Assembly: GCF_016801865.2 (NCBI RefSeq)
Contig: NC_068938.1
Span: 73,310,521-73,374,520, forward strand
Length of the DNA stretch: 64,000 bases
Direction of reading: 5' to 3'
Source of the DNA: Culex pipiens pallens
Taxonomy: Eukaryota; Arthropoda; Insecta; Diptera; Culicidae
Shown here: positions 37,094 through 45,631 of the stretch, one piece after another
Layout: the number at the start of each line of letters is the position of its first letter
How positions within the stretch are numbered: the stretch's first letter is position 1
Translations under genes and position numbers: made by a program
Notes under the pieces: generated by a model
What the model was told of the DNA's origin: nothing
Databases searched by the model: none
What the model saw: only the letters and a program-made list of their open reading frames with translations

Positions 37094-38856
37094 ATTCAAA
37101 TTCGGTTTTATTGGTGAATAATCAAGATACAATAAGTTCTTTTGAAGTACAAAACAGAGTTTTGGAGTTCCTTTCAGCTGTGTGTTACATCATAATCCAT
37201 TTTGGAACAGTTATTGCTTGTAAATAAAGGTGTTACCAAGAGTAAGAAAAATTAAAAAAAAAACTTACTAAACTTGCTAGGAAAAGGGGATAGAAATAGA
37301 GAAAGCTTAAAACTAGATCACAGTTTTTTATCCTTTATAGATGTGCTTAATCATTAATTCCCCGAGGGCTAGAAATTGCTCCGCCTTGTTACGGCAGCTC
37401 CGAAACCGCGTCATCATCTCCCCCGCGAGAGCAAAGAACTCCGGCAGGGTAAAGAGATCTTCCCCGGTGACTTCTTGCTGGGCCGCATTGCCGCTACCGG
37501 CCGCGACCACGCTGGCAAACGATCGCCCCCAGCCAGGAGGGATCGCTGGGTTGTCCGCTGGAACCGTACGCTGGCCAGCTGCAGGAACGGCTGCACTCGT
37601 ACTTCGTTGAGGAGGGTGGGACGCTGCTGCTTTCTTCTTCCTCTTTTCCTGCTCCTCGAGGTAGGACTTGCGCGCGACGCATCCGCGGTAATTACCGGTA
37701 TGGTTACCGCCGCAGTTCGCGCACTTTACGCGCGGCTTGGTTTGTTCTGCGTTTTCCCCCAAGTCCGCCTTTCGTGGCAGTGCGCACACCTCCGAGAGGT
37801 GTGACTCACCGCACTTCACGCAGCGGGGCTGGAGGTTGCAGTTCCGCGAGCCGTGGCCGAATTTCTGGCAACGGTGACATTGCGCTGCGTCCGTCGGATT
37901 TTTGGAGTAAAACCGCCAGTTTACCCAAAAACCGTCCAACGCCTTAGTCCGCCGCAGGTCTTGAATCTTGACGGTGCCGCGGTCGAAGTACAACAGGTAC
38001 AGTGTGTGTGTACCTGTGACTGTTGTCTTCCGCGAGAGGACTTTTATGTCTCGCGGCGTTATTCCGGCACCCGAGAGGTGCTCCTTGAGGACGGAGGTCG
38101 GGCGGTCTTGGTACCCCTGCAAGACAATCTTTACAGCGGTCTTCTGCGCGGGGTCAAATGTGTAGAATTTGAAGTTTTTACGCTTAAATTTCTCCACAAC
38201 CAGGTCGAAGTTCTTTTGGTCAAATGTGAACACTTGCACTGACGCTTTACCTATTTTGAGGCAGTACACGAGGCCTTCCAGCTGCTCGTCAACATCGTCC
38301 GCCAACGTGTCCAAAACAAAAATTGGTGGTGGTCGTCGTTCCTTTGGAGTAATTACTTTTTTTGGCGTCGGCACTTTTTTCCGTGCACGACCATCGTCGT
38401 CGTCGTCGTCGGTAGTGCTACCGTCGGTGTTGTTGTAGCTGCTTTCCTCGTCACTCAGCCTCGCGAACTTGTTACTGGTGGGAATGTTGGCGGATGTTGA
38501 AGCGCCATCGGTCGACGGATTGCCGGAAGTAGCTGAACGGAGCCTAATAGGGCTGCGATCCTGGACGCGGTAATTAGCGTGTAGTAACTTGGGGTCGAAT
38601 CCTTTGGCGCTCACACTCCCCGGCGCGATGGCGGTCGACGCGGCGTTGGTTTGTTTACCTTTTTGCACACGGCCGGTAGACGAACTTCGCGGGTTTTTCG
38701 AGGCCGCACTCGAACTGCCACGGCCACGGCCGGCCCTTGGCATGCTGTTGGAGCAAACTCGCGGCTAATCACGGTAAATTACGGCGAAAATTTTCGAAAA
38801 AACGATGGAGCACTGAGCACTTGACTGCTGCTTGCACTCGTGCGTACACGGAGGTC
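37094..38856 (-). mobile_element. Element A: ORF1-only non-LTR retrotransposon
   Basis: A perfect 13-bp target duplication, TAATTAATATTTA, sits at 37081-37093 and 38857-38869. Between them on the minus strand are about 113 bp of 5' leader, one intact gag-like frame and a 234-bp 3' end with AATAAA 13 bp from the terminus. No endonuclease or reverse transcriptase is present. The clean duplication at both boundaries argues that the 1763-bp form itself was inserted, instead of being cut down later. Confidence 0.85.
37328..38743 (-). CDS. Gag-like ORF1 protein of element A (471 aa)
   Basis: A nucleic-acid-binding ORF1 protein of jockey-type non-LTR retrotransposons. It would coat element RNA in the cytoplasm or nucleus. 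Residues 1-100 are basic and Ser-rich, and an acidic run of six Asp lies at about 112-117. Residues about 140-285 form the conserved globular region that precedes the zinc fingers in these proteins. Three CCHC-type zinc knuckles follow at about 289-302 (CX2CX4HX4C), 308-320 (CX2CX3HX4C) and 341-355 (CX2CX3HX6C). A Lys-rich stretch and a short C-terminal helix end the protein. The frame is complete with a normal start, and no ORF2 follows it. GC content is much higher than the surroundings, as expected for a recent insertion. Confidence 0.85.
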   Translation of the reverse strand: MPRAGRGRGSSSAASKNPRSSSTGRVQKGKQTNAASTAIAPGSVSAKGFDPKLLHANYRVQDRSPIRLRSATSGNPSTDGASTSANIPTSNKFARLSDEESSYNNTDGSTTDDDDDDGRARKKVPTPKKVITPKERRPPPIFVLDTLADDVDEQLEGLVYCLKIGKASVQVFTFDQKNFDLVVEKFKRKNFKFYTFDPAQKTAVKIVLQGYQDRPTSVLKEHLSGAGITPRDIKVLSRKTTVTGTHTLYLLYFDRGTVKIQDLRRTKALDGFWVNWRFYSKNPTDAAQCHRCQKFGHGSRNCNLQPRCVKCGESHLSEVCALPRKADLGENAEQTKPRVKCANCGGNHTGNYRGCVARKSYLEEQEKRKKKAAASHPPQRSTSAAVPAAGQRTVPADNPAIPPGWGRSFASVVAAGSGNAAQQEVTGEDLFTLPEFFALAGEMMTRFRSCRNKAEQFLALGELMIKHIYKG

Positions 38857-38987
38857 TAATTAATATTTACAGTTGACCATAAATAGGAAAAAATAAGTTT
38901 AAACTGTTCTTTTATTCATTTTTTCTCTTATTACCAAAATCTTATTAGTGGGAAATTTTATATTAGCTATTTTTACTTCACAAAATC

Positions 38988-39059
38988 GGCCGTGGCTGAC
39001 TGGTTACGGTGTTTGCTTTCTAAGCGAATGGTCCTGGGTTCGATTCCCATCTTCTCCCA
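38988..39059 (+). repeat. tRNA-like sequence (plus strand)
   Basis: TGGCTGACTGGTTACGG (A-box-like) and GGGTTCGATTCCC (B-box, self-pairing arm) are correctly spaced. The acceptor stem does not pair, so it is a tRNA-derived repeat, not a gene. Confidence 0.5.
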
Positions 39060-39120
39060 ACGAGAAAGTATAGGAAAAATTAATCTTGAAACACTGAACA
39101 TGAACGAAAAATCAAAGTCG

Positions 39121-39195
39121 CCCGAGTCGGGGTTCGAACCCCCGTCCTTTGGATTGGTAAGCAAAAATGCTAACCACAAGGCCATCACGGCTTGG
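39121..39195 (-). repeat. tRNA-like sequence (minus strand)
   Basis: Reading the minus strand, TGGCCTTGTGGTTAGC resembles an A box and GGGGTTCGAACCCC a perfect T-arm and B box. It points toward the tRNA-like sequence at 38988-39059, about 60 bp away. The acceptor ends do not pair well. Confidence 0.5.
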
Positions 39196-39259
39196 TGAAC
39201 GACGCCTGGAATTAGGAATACTGTTACTATCAAACTATATATGCGCTGGGTCCTTGTCC

Positions 39260-39447
39260 ATAGGGACGTGGCGTTACATCGTGCTGCCACCTGGTTTTTT
39301 TAAGCGCAAGAGTGTAAAAGTGCTGAGTCATCGTCTAAAAATAGACGGCGTCCTATCTCGCCCAGCAAAATTAGGTCGATAAAGTAGTCGGTTTCGATGA
39401 GAAAAAGTGGAAAACGTGGTCTAAAAATAGCGACGCCATCTCCCTAT
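39260..39447. mobile_element. 188-bp MITE, copy 1
   Basis: It begins ATAGGGACGTGGCG and ends CGACGCCATCTCCCTAT, approximately inverted. Its internal sequence, CGTCTAAAAATAGACG, forms a small hairpin. Nearly identical to 39539-39726. Confidence 0.65.
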
Positions 39448-39538
39448 AACGTTTGAACCCGATTGGTGCAAACGTTCTTCAGGGCGGGGCTTGTCGATAA
39501 AAACTGAGGAACCTCGCGCTCGGCTAGCCAGCGTAGAA

Positions 39539-39726
39539 ATAGGGACGTGGCGTTACATCGTGCTGCCATCTGGTTTTTTTAAGCGCAAGAGTGGAAAAGT
39601 GCTGAGTCATCGTCTAAAATTAGACGGCGTCCTATCTCGTCCAGCAAAATTAAGTCGATAAAGTAGTCGGTTTCGATGAGAAAAAGTGGAAAACGTGGTC
39701 TAAAAATAGCGACGCCATCCCCCTAT
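39539..39726. mobile_element. 188-bp MITE, copy 2
   Basis: A direct repeat of the previous element with few differences, same ends and same length, separated by about 91 bp of unrelated sequence. A tandem duplication or two nearby insertions would both explain it. Confidence 0.65.
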
Positions 39727-39864
39727 GGGTCAACAAAGCTCGGCAGAGCTAACACCTTCCAAATGCCTATGCGAGTTATTTGTATGTATAGAATGAAGAT
39801 CTAAAAATACATGGAAACAACTCAATTTGTAAGAAGCGACCGCGTGGTCCCGTTTGGTTGGTTG

Positions 39865-39884
39865 CACACACACACACACACACA
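39865..39884. repeat. CA dinucleotide microsatellite
   Basis: Ten uninterrupted CA units. Confidence 0.9.
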
Positions 39885-40139
39885 AGAATCTAAATCTAAA
39901 AGGTAGATATAGTTACTCTAAATAATGAGGATACTACAATTAACGTTTCATAGTATTAATTGTAAATGAATTCATTGAAAAAACAACAAATTTATTACTA
40001 TTCTTTTTAAGTTATCGCCATGGCATAGTGAAAACAAACAAACGGGAATTCCCCCGGGTCCCGCGAATTCGCGGGAAATGGTCAAATCAAACTCTCGATT
40101 CTCGGAAAATTGAAAATCTCGAGAATCGTCACCCTCTAC

Positions 40140-41530
40140 TAACATATGTAAAGCGCGTAGAAACTTTAAAATGCCGTTTTGATGGTGTCTGGAGCAAAGA
40201 GCCTTTGCCTGAAAATATTTTTATCAAATTTCCCGGACATTTTTTGCGTAACATACTAAAAAATGGGATTCCGAGACATGTTTTTTTTTTTTAAATAAAA
40301 TCCGCGTTATTTGACGCGCCGCGCGCAAAAACGGGAAAATGACAAAATCGGCAAAAAACAACTATTACCACTAAAACTTCGATAACTTTAAAATTTCAGC
40401 AATAACCTATGGGTCATTCCAGGTCAACTGAGCACACTTTTGGTTTCGACTTTCACCGATTTGGACCAAATTTGGAGGGAACGTTCATCTATCGATAGTT
40501 AACAGAAATCCCAAGTTTGGTGCTGATTAGACCATCCCTCTATTTTTGACACCGCCCTCTTTTTTGGCGATTTTCTAAAAAACTTTTTTCTCTTTTAATC
40601 ATAACAAAAAGCAAAAGACTTTCTACAGGTTGCATTTTATAGAAAATTGTCCAAGGCTTAAATGCCCACTATTATTATATTTTAACGTTTTAAGTATTAA
40701 AAATCAGTTTTGATCAATTTATTATGTTTTTTTTTGTTTTATTTTATCACCATCGTGCCCCCCTCCATAATAATCAATGTAGATCTCAAACAAAAATGAA
40801 CTGTTGGCCAAATACAGCGATTTTACTGAAAAAAGTTTGATTTTGCGCTGCACTCTGTCATATGAATTCAAATGCGAAATAAGTTTCTCACATATAAAAA
40901 CCAAACCATGCGGGATTCATCCCTTTTTGCTGAAAAGTACAACATGTACTTCCAAGTGCTGCGCAAAATCATTTTTTTTCAGTAAAATCGCTGTATCTCG
41001 CCAATAGTTCATTTTAGTTTGAGGTCTACATTGATTATTATGTAAAATTGTCCGGGGAACACGATGGTGATAAAATAAATCAAATAAAAATATAAGAAAC
41101 AGGTCAAAATTTAATTTTAATACCTAAAACGTTAAAATATAATATTAGTGGGCAATTAAGGGTTTTAACAATTTATTTTTATCGAATTCCTTGGACAATT
41201 TTCTATAAATTGCAGTTTATAGAAAGTCTTTTGCTCAAATAGTTTTAAAGTTATGATTAAAAGAAAAAAAAGTTTTTTAGAAAATCGTCAAAAAAGAGAG
41301 TGGTGCCAAAAATAGATTTCTGGGGGATTTCTGTTAACTATCGATAGATGAACGTTCCCTCCAAGTTTGGTCCAAATCGGTGAAGGTCGAGTCCAAAAGT
41401 GTACTCAGTTGAGATGGAATGACCCCTATACATGTTTGGGTACCAAAATTTTCTTAATTGAAAGACGCAACTTTTGGTGTCAAATAGGTATAGGACATCG
41501 CTGAAATTTTAAAGTTATGCTTTTAAGATA
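40140..41530. mobile_element. Decayed foldback (17025 family) split by another foldback
   Basis: The left arm includes AAAGAGCCTTTGCCTGAAAA and GACGCGCCGCGCGCAAAAAC, matching the 17025-18270 family. Its centre ACCTAT...ACATGT is split by the element at 40411-41425. The right arm resumes with CTATACATGTTTGGGTACC and is truncated before the assembly gap. Confidence 0.65.
40411..41425. mobile_element. 1015-bp GGGTCATTCC foldback element
   Basis: The ends GGGTCATTCC and GGAATGACCC are exact inverses, and the pairing continues inward through TATCGATAGTTAACAGAAAT. CTAT at 40407-40410 and 41426-41429 is a 4-bp target duplication. It is inserted in the centre of an older foldback. There is no coding capacity. 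Relatives: 9550-11900, and an end at 56291-56300. Confidence 0.8.
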
Positions 41531-41739
41531 TTTTCATAACTTTGTGTGGTCTTTTATTTACTAAAGATTTTCATTATGGACACCAAAGCCAGAGAAATTA
41601 TAAATTTGAATTTCAGTGATTTAGTTGCTTTCCCTCTTTCGGTTATGCCTGAGTTTATTGTTGATTCCAATTTTCTCTTCATAATAATTTGTCACTTTTT
41701 TGTTGCCTGTTTTTTTTTTTGCTTGAAGATCTGATATTT

Positions 41740-41839
41740 NNNNNNNNNNNNNNNNNNNNNNNNNNNNNNNNNNNNNNNNNNNNNNNNNNNNNNNNNNNNN
41801 NNNNNNNNNNNNNNNNNNNNNNNNNNNNNNNNNNNNNNN
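41740..41839. other. Assembly gap (100 N)
   Basis: Undetermined bases just upstream of the readable part of LINE C ORF1. The start of that ORF is hidden or lies before the gap; an ATG at 41576 is one candidate, but its frame stops at about 41734. Confidence 0.99.
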
Positions 41840-42486
41840 CAAAAATCACTGGCAGAAGAATTAAACGAACAAACCGTACTGGAAATCGAATCTGGCTGGC
41901 GACTTATCGGCAGCAAAAAAATTTGGAAGCCAGACTGGACCGACTTCGACGCCAGGCAGCGGACTCGCCGTCTTCAGAAAAAGGAAGCCGAAAAAGCACG
42001 TCGCCGCAACCGAAAACATCGTCAACAAATTCAGCACCAGCAACAACAACAATCACAACAACATCATCAGCAACGCCGGCAACAGCAACACCTGCAGCAA
42101 CAACAATCACATCAACATCTTCGTCGGCAACAGCACCAGACCAACTGCAACTCTGACGCAGGCCGAAACCCTAGTACGCCACATTTTAACTTAAAGGACA
42201 ATCAATTCGACCAGGACAACGCAAGTAGCAGCAACTTTTTCACTCATTCGTCAACCAAATTGTCCGACAAGGAACTTCTAGACCAGGCAAGGGTCGAATT
42301 TTCTGGCCAACCTCCAACTACATCGAATTCAAACTTCATCAACTTCCGAAAAGGGGAAACCATCAACCCCTACCGGAAGGAAAAAACGCCAATCGTCCCA
42401 CCTCTAAACGCCACCACGCCGCAGCCAGCAAAAACGTCATCACAAACTCCTGAAGTAACAGACAGTATGTTCTGTCTGGACCCAAT

Positions 42487-43578
42487 TGAACGGCCCGAGC
42501 GGTTTAGGCTTTCAGGATTTTTGTGATATTTACTTGTAGAGTCAAAACAGATCAGTAAACTTCACTTATTTGTGTATTACACTTTTTTAAAGATTACATT
42601 TTTTGCGGTAACACTCTCAACTTTTACGCGCACGATCACATCACTCAACTTTTTGTTGCTAATTTCATTAAGACCTTCGTCGAGCCAATTTTCTACGTTG
42701 AAGCCAGACTTGTCCTCCAGACCTCTTCGCCGAGCCATGCCAGACCCGAACTCCTAAGTCCCGGGTGGACTCTTCACGGCGGCTAAGTCCCGGCGGACTC
42801 TTCACAGCGGCTAAGTCCCGGCGGACTGCGGCCTCCACCGCTAAGTCCGGCTGGACTGGGGCCTCTGCTCCTGGTGGCTGCTGGCGGGTCCGGCTGGTCT
42901 GGGGCTTCTTCAGGATCTGGAACTGGACTGGGCTTGAACTGGCTGGAACTGACTGGCACTAACTGGAACTAACTGCTCTCCTCAAGAATTTTGGGGTTTT
43001 AATAGTCAGTCCCCGAAAACTCTACTAAATTTTGTTCTGCTAAAAGTGGTCCGTTTCGATGAGAAGCATCGATGAACCTCATGAATTAAATTATGCAGAC
43101 CTCTGCAATTCTTCATGACTTTCCGTATGGTGTAGTGAGTACACCTCAAAATCGGAAGTCATGGGTTCGAACCATTGTCGTGAAACTTTAAATTATGTTA
43201 TTGGAATATCAAAATTATGTTCCTAAAACATTCTCAAAAATGTTGGTCAATAATGAGAAGGTCGAATTCTCCATTGAACAAACATGCCAATGAATTTGGT
43301 TAAGCCACACCCTCAATTTCCCCTGTGAAATAACATCGCACATTCATAATTGAAAGCTTAACCATTTTTTTGATTGCCTAACAATTGGCAAAATTTAATA
43401 AAGGGCTCTTCAGGTGAGGATGACTCATGATCCACACCTGTACATAAGCTTAATTATTTGTCGCGCAACGCGAGTCGACGGGTTGAATTATTTATGCTTG
43501 CGTAAGCGCGCATGGTCAGAACTGTTGTGAGGTTCGAAAAATGGACAAATTTAATGATCTAAATTTGAGGTCGTTGCA
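42487..43578. mobile_element. Solo LTR 1 (1092 bp)
   Basis: It begins TGAACGGCCCGAGCGG and ends GGTCGTTGCA (TG...CA). CAAT duplicates flank it at 42483-42486 and 43579-43582. There is no internal retrotransposon sequence, so it is a solo LTR left by recombination. It contains a 28-bp tandem repeat (CGGCTAAGTCCCGGCGGACT core) near 42770-42830, AATAAA near 43398, and a tRNA-like segment at 43115-43180. The 4-bp duplication suits a Ty3/gypsy-type element. Confidence 0.8.
43115..43180 (+). repeat. tRNA-like segment inside solo LTR 1
   Basis: TATGGTGTAGTGAGTACACC resembles an A box, and GGGTTCGAACCATTG a B box, at tRNA spacing. It is conserved in LTR 2 (about 46335-46400). Unusual for an LTR. Confidence 0.5.
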
Positions 43579-43975
43579 CAATGAAGCCGCCCATAGTACG
43601 CCTAACTGAACAGTCTGCAGTCGGCGATGGCCGTTTCCTGCTGGCCAGACTCCGCGAAATTAAAGTCTATGACAATCTCAGACTATACTTGGCGTATCTG
43701 AAGGACCAAAAACCGGACGTCTGCATAGACGGACTAACACTAACCAGCATGCATGTCTTTTTTGCATCCAATGGCCTGCCTACTGAACCTGAACATCTTA
43801 TGAACATCTTCATGGAATACAACTCAACAATTGGAATTTCACCTAAGCAAACCCTCACCGACCTGGAAACCTACAGGAAATATGTAACAACTAGAAGACT
43901 TCAATACCTGCAGCATTCGCGCGAAGCCGCCAACAAATTTTACCTGCCGACTACATCGTCGAATTTTTACAAGCA

Positions 43976-45362
43976 TTGACGCCTTCTAACACGGAAGAAG
44001 AAATGACACCCTCGCAAGAGGCAGTAAGTACTATTAATAATTTAAGTATGTCTCCAAAAATTTCTTCAACGGAACAACAGAATGCGAATGAAATTCTATT
44101 TTATTGTCAGAATTTCAATCGCATGAAAAGCCCAGGCAAAATGAAGGAAATTTCTTTAAACATTCTCTCACATTCTTTCGACATTATTCTTGGAACTGAA
44201 ACTAACTGGGACGAAAGCGTCCACCCTGAAGAAATTTTTGGAAACAATTATTTTGTATTCCTAGGCAATAGAAATTTAAATCTCAGTCAGAAAAAGTCAG
44301 GAGGCGGCGTCCTCTTAGCCATAAATGCCAGACTTAATCCAAAAGAAATTGTAACTGAAAAACATTTTCAATTTGAACAAGTCTGGGCCAAAGCCACTAT
44401 TGCAGGCCAAGTACACATTTTTGCATCAGTATACTTTCCGCCGGACCATGCAAATAAACAGTCGTATGAACTATTCTTTAAAACAGTAGAAATCATAACA
44501 TCAAAAATGGAACCGGAAGTAAAACTTCACATTTATGGCGACTTTAATCAAAGCAAAGTCGAATTTATATCTGACCAAGAAAATGAAGCAATTTTTCTCC
44601 CAGTCATTGGGGAAAATGAAACTTTGCATTTTCTCTTTGACAATATTGCAAATTATGGACTTTTCCAATTCAATCATGTAAAAAACCAAAGAAATTCATT
44701 TTTAGACCTTTTATTCACTAACTGTATTGAAGACTTTTATGTACAAGAATCTGTAACCCCCCTTTGGAAGAATGAAGTCTTCCATACAGCAATTGAATAT
44801 TCTATTTATGTCCATAAAAACACTTTGCCCATTGACTGGGAATATGAAGAAGTCCTGGAATACAATAAAACAAACTTTGTAGAAGCCAAACGTAAACTAC
44901 TTGCAATTGACTGGCAAAATTTATTTAATAATGAAGGAAATGTCGACGAATTAGTAGGAAAATTCTATACGGAAATTAACACTATAACATCTGAAACCGT
45001 ACCTACTAGAAGAAGACGACGTAATAACACAGGCAATAAATACCCGGTGTGGTTCACTCCACAACTAAGAAATTTAAAAAATAGAAAACAAAAAGCCTAC
45101 AAACTATACAGAAACAATACAAATGACACAAATCTTCTGAATTATCTGAATATTTCCGACCATTTTTTTTCGGCACTCAATTCTGCCAACGAAGAATATA
45201 ATAGTTAAGTCGAATCTGAAGTCAAATCATGCCCGAAAAATTTCTTTAATTACGTAAAATCCAAATCCAAAAGCAGTAACTTCCCATCGCAAATGCAACT
45301 GGACGAAAATGTAGGCAGTAACAAAAAAGAAATTTGCAATCTTTTTTCAAATTTTTTGAAAT
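43976..45362 (+). pseudogene. LINE C ORF2: endonuclease part only, RT missing
   Basis: The first 410 codons (43976-45208) encode an AP-type endonuclease of LINE ORF2. Visible motifs are an N-terminal YCQNFNRMKS strand, TETNWDE carrying the catalytic Glu, a GGGVLLAI strand, the YGDFN motif with its Asp and Asn, and a SFLDLLFTN motif near the end of the domain. A TAA at 45206 interrupts the frame. The same frame then continues through the usual linker before the polymerase (CPKNFFNYV...KKEICNLFSNF) until about 45360, where element B sequence begins. No reverse-transcriptase motifs follow on either side of B. Sequence style is closest to CR1/L2/jockey-group LINEs; the clade is uncertain. Confidence 0.75.
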
Positions 45363-45631
45363 TAAATATGTCTTTATTGAACATTCTTATAATAATTACA
45401 TTTCTTTTACATGATAAGTGGTATGGCCTAATGCTCTTCATCTTTGTTGTATTTTTCGTTTTATTATTAACTGATTTCATTTATTTATTTGCTTCAAATT
45501 GTTTTACATTATTGCATTGAATTGAATACATTTGGGTAAAAAAGAAAAAAAAATCACTTTAACAACTAATCCTAACCTAAAACTAAAAAAATAAATCCAT
45601 TGAAATATTCAAAATCACTAGAACGAGTAAA

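Larger units (their letters stand above)
34204..40138. mobile_element. Composite bounded by hAT-like TAGAGGGTGACGA ends
   Basis: The left end is TAGAGGGTGACGAGCGGG. The right end finishes TCGTCACCCTCTA, an exact inverse over 12 bases (TAGAGGGTGACGA against TAGAGGGTGACGA is broken only after GACGA). Flanking octamers are CTAATATA (34196-34203) and CTAACATA (40139-40146), a 7-of-8 match as expected for an old 8-bp duplication. If correct, the 5.9 kb is one small element expanded by later insertions: a TIR element, LINE A, tRNA-like sequences and twin MITEs. Confidence 0.55.
41840..43979 (+). pseudogene. LINE C ORF1, split by a solo LTR
   Basis: The frame is open from the gap edge (41840) to 42486, and resumes after a 1092-bp solo LTR at 43579-43979. 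Omitting the LTR and one CAAT duplication keeps the reading frame. The first part has an acidic/aromatic start, a basic Arg/Lys stretch, and a long Gln/His-rich run (about 42010-42130). The second part is a compact helical-looking 130 residues. No CCHC zinc knuckle is visible, unlike elements A and B. The stop overlaps the ATG of ORF2 by four bases (ATGA-type, 43976-43979), typical of coupled ORFs in LINEs. Confidence 0.7.

Noticed and set aside
38988..39195. Functional tRNA genes
   Set aside because: A and B boxes are present but acceptor stems do not pair. The same holds for 11476-11546 and the SINE heads.
41576..41734. ATG frame before the gap as the start of LINE C ORF1
   Set aside because: The frame stops before the gap and contains a low-complexity poly-Phe run; continuity across the unknown gap cannot be shown.
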